Source: Perognathus longimembris pacificus (taxonomy: Eukaryota > Chordata > Mammalia > Rodentia > Heteromyidae). From it: a stretch of DNA of 64,000 nucleotides. The notes under the pieces were generated by a model. That model saw nothing but the letters and a program-made list of their open reading frames with translations, did not search any database and was not told the DNA's origin. The first letter of the stretch is position 1, and each line of letters opens with the position of its first letter. The stretch lies in the NCBI RefSeq assembly GCF_023159225.1, contig NC_063166.1, positions 41,464,149 through 41,528,148 on the forward strand, written 5' to 3'. Below are positions 45,339 to 56,120 of this stretch, one piece after another. The position numbers were made by a program, and so were the translations under genes.

Positions 45339-46460
45339 ATGGGCAGAAGAAACACAAGAAAGATGGCAAATAGTGAAGTCTTATCCCCCACCCAAAACAA
45401 GCAGGAAGCAGAGCAGTCAATCAAAAACATAGAAGAAAACCCCCAAAATGCTCTACAAAGTTTACTGATAAACATGATAAATGAAAAGTTTGAATCTCTT
45501 CAGTCAATTATGTTAGAGCGTGAGGAGGCAAAGCAAAAATTAATGGAGAATTTCATGGCATCCACAAATAGAAAGATAAGTGAGCTTCAAGAGTCAAATG
45601 AAAAGATAGCTACCCAACTTAAAGATTTGAGAGACAACACTCAAAACCAAAGTAATGAAGTTAATGAAGTAAAGAAGTCCATACAGGACCTAAGAAATGA
45701 CATGGAAATCATCAGGAAAGACCAGTCAGAAGGAAAAGAGATTCAAAATCAAGTAGCTAGCCTACAGTCCCGACTAACAGAAGCAGAGGATCGAATCTCA
45801 GGAGCTGAAGATTCCTTAGATTCTATGGAGAAAGATCAAAAATCAATACAAATCCAGTCCAAGCAACAAAACAGATCGCTACAGGAGATTCAAGACACAA
45901 TCAGGAAGCCCAATTTAAGGATAATAGGTATTGAGGAAAACTTGGAGAAAGAGGTTAATGGGATAGGCAACCTATTTAACAGAATATTAGCTGAGAACTT
46001 CCCAAACATCCAGAAGGAAAGGCCTATACAGATACAAGAAGCATTTAGAACCCCAAATCGACCAGACCAGAATAGGACTTCCCACCGACACATTGTGATC
46101 AAAACAGCTTCAGCAGAGTGCAAGGAAAAAATACTCAAAGCTGTTAGGGCAAAGAAAACAATCACATATAAAGGAAAAGCAATCAGAATTACCCCAGACT
46201 TCTCAGCAGAGACCATGAAAGCAAGGAGAGCCTGGAATGAAGTATACCAAACTCTAAATAAAAATAACTACCAACCAAGAATTCTGTACCCCGCCAAACT
46301 CTCCTTCATAGCTGAAGGTCAAATAAAAGTCTTCCACAATAAGGAAAAACTGAAACAATATATCTCCACCAAACCAGCTTTACACAAAATCCTTAAAGAT
46401 GTACTATACAGGGAAAATAATCAAGATCCCAACACAGACAGAGAAATGAACCCTAATTAG
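45339..46460 (+). CDS. L1 ORF1 protein (RNA-binding chaperone)
   Basis: 373 codons from ATG at 45339 (MGRRNTRKMANSEV); the frame is open further upstream to 45300 but only from a GTG. A basic N-terminus is followed by a long coiled coil (about residues 30-175, heptad-like with E, K, L, I and Q), which in this family drives trimerisation. Then come an RRM-like domain (about 185-285, starting near RKPNLRIIGIEEN) and a C-terminal domain (about 290-365, ITPDFSAETMKARRAWNEV and PRILYPAKLSF). Length matches mammalian ORF1p (about 340-370). The protein coats L1 RNA in cytoplasmic particles. No stop or frameshift is seen, so this gene looks intact. Confidence 0.95.
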   Translation: MGRRNTRKMANSEVLSPTQNKQEAEQSIKNIEENPQNALQSLLINMINEKFESLQSIMLEREEAKQKLMENFMASTNRKISELQESNEKIATQLKDLRDNTQNQSNEVNEVKKSIQDLRNDMEIIRKDQSEGKEIQNQVASLQSRLTEAEDRISGAEDSLDSMEKDQKSIQIQSKQQNRSLQEIQDTIRKPNLRIIGIEENLEKEVNGIGNLFNRILAENFPNIQKERPIQIQEAFRTPNRPDQNRTSHRHIVIKTASAECKEKILKAVRAKKTITYKGKAIRITPDFSAETMKARRAWNEVYQTLNKNNYQPRILYPAKLSFIAEGQIKVFHNKEKLKQYISTKPALHKILKDVLYRENNQDPNTDREMNPN

Positions 46461-46512
46461 TAAACACTAGATCAAGAAATGGGAAGACACAGCTTTAAAC
46501 AAGACAGTGATA

Positions 46513-49500
46513 ATGAAAGGAACAAACGATCACCTCTCAATCCTAACTGTCAACATTAATGGACTTAATTCTCCAATCAAACGACATAGGCTCATAACTT
46601 GGATGAAAAATCAAGATCCATCTTTCTGCTGCCTCCAAGAGACACATCTATCCAGCAAAAGTAAACACCTTCTAAAAGTGAAAGGCTGGAAACAAATCTA
46701 TCAAGCAAATGGCCCCCATAAGCAGGCTGAAGTTGCAATCCTAGTATCAGACAAAATTGACTTCAAATTAAAAAAGGTAAGAAGAGACAAAGAAGGTTAC
46801 TACATACTAGTAAAAGGATCTCTCCAACAGGAAGAAATAACCATCCTAAATATCTACACGCCAAATGCAGGAGCACCCAACTTCATCAAACAAACACTAC
46901 TGGCTCTAAAAACATTCATAGACCCAAACACAATGATAGTGGGGGACTTTAACACTCCACTATCACCTCTGGACAGATCAACACGCCAAAAACTGAACAA
47001 AGAACCCACAGAAGTAAATAATTGCATAGACCAACTAGACTTAATCGACATCTACAGAATATTCCACCCAGCAAGGTCAGAATACACATTCTTTTCGGCA
47101 GCACACGGAACATTCTCCAAAATAGATCACATCTCAGGGCACAAAGAAAATCTGTACAAATTCAGAAGTATCAAAATCATTCCCTGCATTCTTTCAGACC
47201 ACAATGGAATAAAATTAGAGCTCAACTCATTCAGCCACCACAGAAAATCCCACAATTCATGGAGACTAAAGAACACACTGCTGAACCATCAGTGGATCAT
47301 TGAAGAAATTAGAACAGAAATTCAAATGTTTATGGACTTCAACCAAGTTGAGGGCACAAAGTACCAGCTCCTTTGGGACACAGGAAAGGCAGTACTCAGA
47401 GGAAAATTTATATCTCTGAGTACATACATCAACAAACTGGAGAAACAGCAACTCAGTAATTTAAGGAAGCACCTTAATTTTCTGGAGAGAGAACAGCAAG
47501 CCAAACCCCAAGTCAATAGATGGAAGCAAATAATTAAAATCAAATCAGAATTAAATCAATTAGAGACGAAAAAAACCATCGAAAGAATCAACAAAACAAA
47601 GAGTTGGTTCTTTGAAAAAATCAACACGATAGACAGACCCCTGGCAAACCTGACCAAAGAACGAAGGCAGCACACTCAAATAAACAAGATAAGAGATGAA
47701 ACAGGTAGCATCACCACAGAAATAACCGAAATTCAGAAAATAATAAGGGACTATTTTGCAAACCTTTATGCCAACAATTTCGAGAACTTGGAAGAAATGG
47801 ATGATTTCCTAGAAAAAATTGATACCCCCAAACTCAATTATGAAGACTTAAACCTTCTAAACAGACCCATATCCAGTATTGAAATAGAAACAGCAATAAA
47901 TGATCTCCCATCCAAGAAAAGCCCAGGTCCAGATGGATTCACCGCAGAATTCTACAAGGCCTTCAAAGCAGAACTCACTCCAATATTTCTCAAAATCTTC
48001 AATGAAATTGAAAGAGAACGTTCACTGCCAGACTCATTTTATGAAGCCAGTATAACCCTCATCCCAAAACCAGGCAGAGACTCATCACGGAAAGAGGACT
48101 ACAGACCAATCTCCCTGATGAACATAGATGCAAAAATTCTCAACAAAATTCTGGCCAATCGACTTCAACAGGTCATCAAAAAAATCATACACCACGATCA
48201 AACTGGATTCATCCCAGGGATGCAAAGCTGGTTTAATATAGGCAAGTCAATTAATGTAATCCACCACATCAACCGGAGCAAGGTAAAGAACCACATGGTT
48301 TTATCGCTGGATGCGGAAAAAGCGTTCGATAAAATCCAGCACCCATTTATGCTAAAAGCCCTGGAAAAACTGGGATTCCAGGGAACATTCCTGAATATAA
48401 TCAAGGCAGTTTATGACAAACCAACAGCAAGCATAACTCTAAATGGTGAAAAACTAAAGCCATTCCCTTTAAAATCAGGAACAAGGCAGGGATGTCCACT
48501 CTCTCCCCTGCTCTTCAACATAGTACTAGAATTCCTAGCCAGGGCAATTAGGCAAGAAGAGAATTTAAAGGGGATCCAAATAGGAAAAGATGAAGTTAAA
48601 CTTTCTCTCTTCGCAGATGACATGATCCTATACCTAAAGAATCCCATAGACTCTACCCCCAAGCTACTAGAGCTGATACAAAACTTTGGCAAAGTTGCAG
48701 GATATAAAATAAACCTTCAAAAATCAACGGCCTTTCTCTATGCTAACAACCCGAAGACCGAGGCTGAAATCAGGAAAGCAACTCCTTTTGCAATAGCCCC
48801 CCAAAACATAAAATACCTAGGAATAACCTTAACCAAAGAAGTGAAAGAACTCTTTGAAGAGAACTTTAAAAGCTTGAAAAATGAAATTAAGTCAGAACTA
48901 AGAAAATGGAAAAACCTCCCATGCTCCTGGATTGGGAGGATTAATGTAATCAAAATGGCAATATTGCCAAAGGCTATCTACAAATTCAATGCAATACCCA
49001 TTAATATCCCAACACCATTCTTTAATGAAATAGAGGAAGTAATCCAGAAATTCATATGGAACAATAAAAGACCTAGAATAGCAAAAACACTCCTAAGCAG
49101 AAAGAACAGTGCTGGAGGAATTACAATACCCAACTTCAAGCTGTATTATAAAGCTATAGTAATAAAAACAGCTTGGTATTGGCACCGGAACAGGCCTGAA
49201 GACCAATGGAACAGAATTGAAGACCCAGAATTAAACCCACAGAACTATGCCTACTTAATCTTTGATAAAGGAGCTAAAACAATAGTATGGAAGAAAGATA
49301 GCCTCTTTAACAAGTGGTGCTGGCAAAACTGGCTCAACACATGCAACAAACTAAAACTAGATCCTTATATATCACCCTGCACCAAAATCAATTCCAAATG
49401 GATTAAAGACCTTGAAATCAAAACAGGCACCCTGAAGACACTAAAGGAAGGAGTAGGAGAAACACTTGGGCTCCTTGGCACAGGACAGAACTTCCTTAAC

Positions 49501-50355
49501 AAAGACCCTGAAAGGCTACAAATCAAAGAAAGGTTGGACAAATGGGACTGCATCAAACTCCAGAGCTTCTGCACGGCAAAGGACATAGCTCTCAAGATAA
49601 ACAGAAAGCCCACAGACTGGGAGAAGATCTTTACCGGACATTCAACAGACAAAGGCCTCATCTCTAAAATATATGCAGAACTAAAAAAATTACCTTCTGC
49701 CAAAACAAAACTGCAAAGAACCAATAGCCCCCTCATCAAGTGGGCTAAAGACTTACAAAGAAACTTCTCTGATGAGGAAATGAGAATGGCTAATAGACAT
49801 ATGACAAAATGCTCTACATCACTGGCCATAAAGGAAATGCAAATCAAAACAACATTGAGATTCCATCTCACCCCAGCAAGAATGTCATATATCAAGAAAA
49901 CTAACAATAACAATTGTTGGAGGGGATGTGCCCAAAAGGGAACCCTACTTCATTGTTGGTGTTAATGTAAACTGGTTCAGCCACTCTGGCAAGCCGTATG
50001 GAGATTCCTCAGAAGGCTCAATATAGAACTCCCCTATGACCCAGCAGCCCCACTGTTGGGTATCTATCCAAAAGCCCACAAACAAAATCACAGTAATGCC
50101 ACCAGCACAACAATGTTCATCGCAGCACAATTTGTCATAGCGAGAAGCTGGAACCAACCCAGATGCCCCTCCATAGATGAATGGATCAGGAAAGTGTGGT
50201 ACATTTACACAATGGAATTTTATGCCTCTATCAGAAAGAATGACATTGTTCCATTTGTAAGGAAATGGAAGGACTTGGAAAAAGTTATACTAAGTGAAGT
50301 GAGCCAGACCCAAAGAAACATGGACTCTATGGCCTCCCTTATTGGGAATAATTAG
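46513..50355 (+). pseudogene. L1 ORF2 (endonuclease-reverse transcriptase), premature stop
   Basis: ATG at 46513 (an in-frame GTG lies at 46507), 52 bp after ORF1. Endonuclease domain, residues 1-240: N14 (TVNING), E43 (QETHL), VGDFNTPL, and [10 protein letters not shown] near 230. Reverse transcriptase: [32 protein letters not shown], and the catalytic FADD at residues 700-703 (48610-48621). A TAA at 49963-49965 (codon 1151) ends the frame. It then stays open to a normal stop at 50353-50355, giving 1280 codons without the lesion, the usual family length. The stop lies in the C-terminal Cys/His region, after CWRGC and LLHC, so the last cysteine of the C-x3-C-x7-H-x4-C pattern and about 130 residues are lost. 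Compared with the usual codons the change looks like an adjacent GG to TT (TGG GAA giving TGT TAA). Catalytic domains remain encoded. Confidence 0.95.
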
Positions 50356-50873
50356 TACAGGTTTAGGCAAGCCACAGCAGAGCATCACAAGGCCCAATAG
50401 CTATACCCTTAGAAACACATAAGATGATGCTAAGTGAAATGAACTCCATGTTATGGAAACAAGTGATATATCACAGTTGTAACTACTTTCAACGTCCTAT
50501 GTGTATGTGTAGTTTCTATTATTGATGATGTTTTGTATCACCTTCCTATGTTTGTACCTACACTATCTCTGTAATCTTATCTGAGTATATTGGAAACCGT
50601 GTTTACTTGTATTAGAAGTAGGAAATTCAAAGGGAATACCAAATTCGAGAGACACAGGGTAAAAAAAGAGAAATAACTACAAAAGCAATACTTGCAAAAC
50701 TGTTTGGTGTAAGTGAACTGAACACCTGAGGGGGGGGGGGGAAGGGGGGGAGGGAGGGGGGCATGAGGGACAAGGCAACAAACAGTACAAGAAATGTATC
50801 CAATGCCCAACGTATGATACTGTAACCTCTCTGTACGTCAGTTTGATAATAAAAATTTGAGAAAAAAAAAAAA
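50356..50873 (+). other. L1 3' UTR with G-rich tract and poly-A
   Basis: The G-run at about 50731-50761 (several runs of 6-12 G) could form a G-quadruplex, a common trait of mammalian L1 3' UTRs. AATAAA at about 50848 precedes the A-rich tail ending at 50873. Confidence 0.93.
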
Positions 50874-50883
50874 AAAAGAAGAG

Positions 50884-51312
50884 TGTCGGGGTTTTTAGCC
50901 CGCCGCACTCCCCCGACCTACAGGAGAGATGGGAAAGGCATGCCCCCACCCGACAAGCCAAGAAAGGAAAGGGCCAAAAGACCACCAGCACCCAGCCATC
51001 CCTCACCGGAGGACAATCATACGCATCTGGGCAACAAGTCGGTGCAAGATCTCCTTTATTGAGGAAGTACATACAGCTAAATAGGGTACAGGAGCCAATC
51101 AGGTCTAAGATCGGCAGGAAGGGGAGGAGTGTGCACTTATCTAGGGACTGTAAGGGGAGGCATGAGCTGTCCATCAAGGGGAGGAAGAGCCAGGGTGTCA
51201 CAGCCCACAGAACCACCTCCAGGTTCACCGTTAGGTGCCATCTTAGCCACACATGGCCCCAGGACTGAGAAACAGGCGGGACCAGCTGGTTGACTTCCTG
51301 GTGTGTCCCACA
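50884..51312 (-). mobile_element. Solo LTR (class II-type), 429 bp, with 6-bp TSD
   Basis: On the minus strand it runs TGTGGGAC... to ...CCCCGACA. AATAAA is at 51055-51060 (TTTATT on plus), followed by a GC-rich R/U5-like part. The 6-bp duplication GAAGAG lies at 50878-50883 and 51313-51318; its original left copy, 43358-43363, is now beyond the L1. Six base pairs is typical of class II (ERVK) integrases. Its sequence differs from the 574-bp LTR family. Confidence 0.88.
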
Positions 51313-51394
51313 GAAGAGAAGATAACTAAAAATACACAGGAATGATCCAGCATAAAGGGGTTAAAGAGATGAGGAAATATCTGAATAAAAATGT

Positions 51395-51515
51395 TCATTT
51401 TGAGCTGTGTGGGCATAGCAGTGCATGCTTGAGATTCTAGCATTTGGGAGGCTGGAGGCAGGAGAACCTTGAGATTCTCAAGAGGCCTATGTTATGTGAC
51501 CTTGCCTCAAAATAC
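51395..51515 (+). mobile_element. B1-like SINE
   Basis: GAGCTGTGTGGGCATAGCAG, then GGGAGGCTGGAGGCAGGAG and TGACCTTGCCTCAAAATAC: a diverged B1 monomer in plus orientation. Confidence 0.7.
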
Positions 51516-52015
51516 TAAGTGTACATTTGTGTATGTGTATGCAAATGTTTCTACAAACGCAAATCCTCTCCAATCTGACAGCCCCCTCCCTAGCTAGTGT
51601 ATCTTCTGTATCATGGGGCAGTCTGTTTCCCCTGTCTCCTTGCCTCTCACTGGTCTCTCAGCTCATCAATCCAGCAGCCACTACCCACACCCCGGTATCC
51701 TTGCTTCTAGATACAGTCTCCTTCCTCTTGAATCTCTTTCATCTTACAATACACAGGCAGCCTCTCTCATAAGACTCTGTCTCCTCCTCCATTGTCTCCC
51801 CTGGCTCCCTTTACAACTGACATCCCATTAACTTCTCTCCAGACTTTCTAAGCAAATTAAACAGCCTCTGGTCAAAGATGTTACATCAGAACCCAGATAA
51901 TGCAAAGATAGGTCCATTACCTAGGTCATGATGGTCATAAAGCACGTCACAAAGAGAATACACAGTGTGACCTTTCTTATGTTAGTACACCTTGTACAAA
52001 AAGAGAGTGGGGGAG
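51516..52015. other. Unassigned non-coding sequence
   Basis: The pyrimidine-rich ORFs 51527-51772 and 51613-51831 have no family resemblance. Confidence 0.5.
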
Positions 52016-52264
52016 CACATGCATATGGTACATATGCATGCTAGTACTTGGCCTTGAACACAGGGCCTTGCCCACTAGCTTAGCTGTTTCACTTAAGGCT
52101 GAAATTCCACCACTTGAGCCACAGCTCCACTTCTGGCTTTTTAATGGCTTATTTGAGATAAGAGTCTATCAGATTTGTCTGATTGGGCTAGCTTAGAACC
52201 TTGATCCTCAAATCTCAGCCTCCTGAGAACCTAAGATTACAGGTGTGAGCCACAAGTGTCCAGC
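52016..52264 (-). mobile_element. B1-ID dimeric SINE
   Basis: ID half with CACTTGAGCCACAGCTCCAC, linker, and B1 half ending GATTACAGGTGTGAGCCAC. Confidence 0.8.
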
Positions 52265-53295
52265 TCAAGTTATAAAATCCCAATCATCTCTATCATACTT
52301 CACAAAGTCTATGAATTTTAATTTCCTTTCAAGACATCTAGGTTTGCAGGAAAATTTTTCTCCTTCTTACACTTCTAAAAATGCAAATTCAGATGCTGAG
52401 AGAGATAGACTTTTTCTGCCCTTTCCCCAGTCATGGAGAGTAGCTCCTTCAAGGGGTCAAAGTGTAACACTCAGAGAAATGCCCCCATCAAACTTGATGG
52501 TTTTACTGGATAAAACTTTCCAGGTATGGAACAATGGGGAGGTGAATTGTTTCCAAGAGCTAGCCTCTCCTCATTGATGTCTTGGCCCCACTAGCCTGTA
52601 ATCCAGCTGTAATCCAGCCTGTAATCTATGCCCAGAGACTCTCATGCATCTTGCAGAATTTTAGGGGCATTAGCTTAACTCTATTATTATCTGGAAAGTA
52701 ATTAACAGAGAGTATAGTTGTAATTACTGTTCAAGGGCTTTAGAAATACTTGCTCACTTGATCTTTGCAATGACCCAGAGGGCATTTTTATTGGATATAT
52801 TTTACCAATGCTCTGGGAAGTTGAAAGTTGTCTTGTTTACTCAAATTGCAAATTCAGATTGAATTCAAAAGTCAAGATTGTTTTCATTTCATAAATGCTG
52901 CCTCTTTGGTGTGTCCTTTCTCTTTTCCCAAGGGTCTTTGCACTCAACGTATTCTGTAATAACAGAATGAGTTCGCTCTTCCTGCAGGCATTTTGTGCAT
53001 TTGTGAGCATGTAGAGATGACCTGAGGAAGTCGAATGGGGCTAGATATGTAGACAAATGAGGATGGCAGAGATGTTTTGGAACTGAACTTATAAGTAAGT
53101 TTCAGTCAAACACAGCAAAGTTTCATATCCTACACAACTGCGGATTGAGTTGATTGAGTTAAACCTTGAGAATCCACCAGAATTTCATTCATGAACTTTT
53201 ACTAAGCACCCTATTTAATATTGATCCATACCTGTTGAAAGCCCTAGTCTATAAAGCTATATAATAATACATTCACTGTTTCAAATTGCAAATTC
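52265..53295. other. Unassigned non-coding sequence
   Basis: No gene or repeat recognised. A short CCTGTAATC(CAGC) phrase is repeated at about 52595-52630. Confidence 0.5.
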
Positions 53296-53298
53296 TTT

Positions 53299-53372
<74 letters not shown>
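53299..53372. repeat. (TG)n(TCTG)n compound microsatellite
   Basis: About 22 TG units pass into about 7 TCTG units, directly at the tail of a minus-strand SINE. Confidence 0.95.
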
Positions 53373-53602
53373 GTATTAATACTGGGACTTGAACTTAGTA
53401 CTTCATACTTTCACTTGACATTTTCACTCAAGGCTGGTCTTCTACCACTTGAGCCACAGCTCCATTTCTGACATTTTGGTTGGTTAATTGGAGATAAGAG
53501 TCTCAGAGACTTTTCTGCCACCGATGGATTTTCACCACAATCCTCAAATCTCAGCCTCATATGTAGCTAGGATTACAGGCGTGAGCCATTAGCACACAGC
53601 TG
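53373..53602 (-). mobile_element. B1-ID dimeric SINE
   Basis: ACTGGGACTTGAACTTAG through CACTTGAGCCACAGCTCC to GATTACAGGCGTGAGCCA in plus sense. Confidence 0.8.
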
Positions 53603-53667
53603 TACTATAACCAATTTTTGCAATTTTGCAAGATGCATACTAGAACTATTGTTTTTATTTGTTCAAG

Positions 53668-53806
53668 GGATATTATTATTATTATTATTTATTGTTTTTG
53701 TTTTAGGTAGAATCTGGCTGTGCAGGCCAGGCTGGCCTCAAACTTGAATTCCTTCTTCCTGGCCTCTTGAATTTCAAGATTACAATTGTGCATCACTATG
53801 TCCAGC
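53668..53806 (-). mobile_element. B1-like SINE (monomer)
   Basis: (ATT)n tail at 53673-53690, then CCAGGCTGGCCTCAAACTTG to ATTACAATTGTGCATCAC in plus sense. Confidence 0.75.
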
Positions 53807-54535
53807 ATTGTTATCCTCGTTGTTGTTTATTTGCTTTGTTTTGGGTGGGTTGTTTTGCTCATTTGTGTTTTGACTTAAGATAATTTTACAAAGGAAATCT
53901 TGTCTGGTTTTACATTGCTGTGATATTGGTTTGTAAGTGAAAATTTCTTTCTGGTCACTCATTGAAAGATGGCCCCATCTACTAGTTACATGGATTGTTG
54001 AGAGCTGTTGCTATGAATCATTCCTGCTCAATAACCTAGACCCTAGCACACAGATGTGATCTGATTGCTTCTGTTGAGATGGGGAGCAGGATGGTGAGAT
54101 ACCAGGAAAGAGTAAGGTGGGAACAGACAAATCTATCCCTTCAATTTGAATTCCTTGGAATTTGAAAATGCCAGAAGAACATCAGGATGTGAACAGAGAA
54201 GGTCTTGACAGAGAGCTCTTAACCAATCTGCTATTTACCCAGAAGAAGCATCTTGTGGGTTTTCCAGAGGAATTCACTTTCCTGATTTGTTTACCATGGT
54301 GGAGAAAGCAGGCCTGACAAATAGAGCTCTTCACTTTGCTCAGCTCTGAGATTTCCGTTAAACAGACAGAAGCAGGCCTGCAAACATTGAGTTTGCACAG
54401 CTAGCAGAGGCATCTTTTCAAGCACCACTGTTGTCTGGAAAGCCTTCCAAAAGCCCTAAGTCTACAGTAAGGCAAGTAGTTTGCACAGTCATTACTATAG
54501 TGCAGCTGATGAATATCAGCAGTTGGATTATCTCA
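53807..54535. other. Unassigned non-coding sequence
   Basis: No gene or repeat recognised. Confidence 0.5.
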
Positions 54536-54547
54536 AAAAAGAAAAAA

Positions 54548-54613
<66 letters not shown>

Positions 54614-54710
54614 GAAAGAAAGAAAGAAAAAAGGAAGGAAGGAAGGAAGGAAGGAAGGAAGGAAGGAAGGAAGGAAGGAAGGAAGGAAGGAAGGAAGGAA
54701 GGAGGGAAGA
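54534..54710. repeat. (GAAA)n followed by (GGAA)n microsatellite
   Basis: About 20 AAAG units (54546-54630) pass into about 19 GGAA units (54631-54708). The purine strand gives Lys/Arg/Glu ORFs (for example 54431-54877), which are not genes. Confidence 0.96.
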
Positions 54711-55534
54711 CGAAACACACTGGGGAAAAGTGCAACTTTCAGGACACTTTAACTCTACCCAACTATGCGAAACTTGATCATGAAGCATTCACAGAGAGAA
54801 TTTTACTCCTGAATTTTGAGGAGCATGGCCCATACTTTTACCCATATAATTATGAGACATTTCCCTTAAGAGTGTAGACTGAGTTCACCATAAGAAAAAA
54901 ATACCCATAATGAGCAATTATTTATATGGCCTATCTTTTCAAAATCACTAATCCATGTATTTTCCTATTTGTGTCATCATTATTATTAAAATTGCACATC
55001 ACAAGAAAACTGACTCCCCAAATTGCTCAAGCTTTGCTCAGAATTAGTTGTCTGGTGAGTAGAGGTGATCCATAGCAGCTATCCCTAAGCAAGGGTGAAG
55101 CGCAAAGGGAACCTAAAATGGAGTATGAATTAGAAATTCGTCCAGGGACAATGCAGTAATTAAGCTTTGCAACTAGTTTGTATGGACTACCAAGGTCCTG
55201 TAATGTCATAAGATGGGATTTTTTTTTTAATATTCCACCCATCTAAGGATTCAATATAGATTTAGCTCTAGCCTAGGGTGGATGGATGAAAAGTTCGTAA
55301 AACAATATATCAGTCATTCAGGTCGGTAAACTGTAGCCTAGCAGTTGAATGTAATTCAGTAAACCTCTCTCAATGTTGGGACAGTGATTATGCCTCACAT
55401 GGCTGGTTTAGGTGAAAGAATTAATGCTCCAATTAAAACTTGTTTCAAGGTAGAAATCTTTGTCATTTCACCCTAGGGATGATGCATTTTCAGTCTATTG
55501 AAAATGTTTTCCTTCCCTAATAAATTTCCCTATC
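54711..55534. other. Unassigned non-coding sequence
   Basis: No gene or repeat recognised. Confidence 0.5.
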
Positions 55535-55540
55535 ACTTTC

Positions 55541-56114
55541 TGTTGGGGTTCAGCTTTGGCCTTGAGGGGGAAGGGCAGGGGAGAGCGCTCCCTAGATGCC
55601 TCCCTTCCCCCAGCCCTGGGGGAATGTGGAAGCAGGCCACAATTCTCTGGGTCCAGAACCAGAAGAACTGGCTTTGCGACCAGCCCCCCAACTTTCTCGC
55701 CAGCCCATGTGCTCCCCATTTTTGCTGGCTTTGCCCATGGGGGTGGTGCTATGCAGGTGACGTTAGCTCATGAGGGTGTCTCATGACAAGCTTGCCAGCC
55801 TATCGCCAGCTCCTGGTCTATCACCCCTTTTCTCGTCACCCCTACTATATCAACTGTTAGCCACTCCCTTATTAAATCAGATTTGTTCTTGAAGCGTCTC
55901 CAAGATCCATCTGCGCCTGGCTTCCTTCGTGGGTAAAGAGGGAGGAAAAGGGATCTCGTCCGGCCGCGTGCAGCTGAGGTCTTTCCTGAGCCCCCCACTC
56001 CACTCGGGCCTTACCTGCAGATCAGGTGACCAGGGGAGAGGGTGAGAAAGGGAGCGATTAGATTAGAGTAGAGCCTGACACCCCCGTGCCAGGGGAGGCA
56101 ACCCAAGCCCGGCA
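55541..56114 (+). mobile_element. Solo LTR, 574 bp, same family as the provirus LTR
   Basis: Starts TGTTGGGG and ends CCCGGCA. It has the same length as 19437-20010 and is closely similar along the whole length. ATTAAA is at 55871-55876, after a TATA-like CTATAT (about 55844). Perfect 6-bp target-site duplications ACTTTC lie at 55535-55540 and 56115-56120. It is left from homologous recombination between two LTRs of a former provirus. Confidence 0.95.
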
Positions 56115-56120
56115 ACTTTC

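Larger units (their letters stand above)
43369..50873 (+). mobile_element. Full-length L1 (LINE-1) retrotransposon
   Basis: About 7.5 kb: 5' UTR (43369-45338), ORF1 (45339-46460), 52-bp spacer, ORF2 (46513-50355 with one premature stop), 3' UTR with a G-rich tract, AATAAA and poly-A. Perfect 15-bp target-site duplications and a largely open coding region indicate recent insertion. L1 moves by target-primed reverse transcription, with ORF1 protein as RNA chaperone and ORF2 protein as endonuclease/reverse transcriptase. The ORF2 stop very probably makes this copy non-autonomous. Confidence 0.97.

Noticed and set aside
49365..49913. 182-codon minus-strand ORF
   Set aside because: It is the complement of L1 ORF2. 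Related minus ORFs occur wherever L1 ORF2 copies lie.
50677..51252. 191-codon minus-strand ORF across the L1 3' UTR and solo LTR
   Set aside because: It spans two unrelated transposons and includes the G-rich tract in complement, so it is a chance composite.
54431..54877. 148-codon Lys/Arg/Glu-rich ORF
   Set aside because: Most of it reads through the (GAAA)n(GGAA)n microsatellite.
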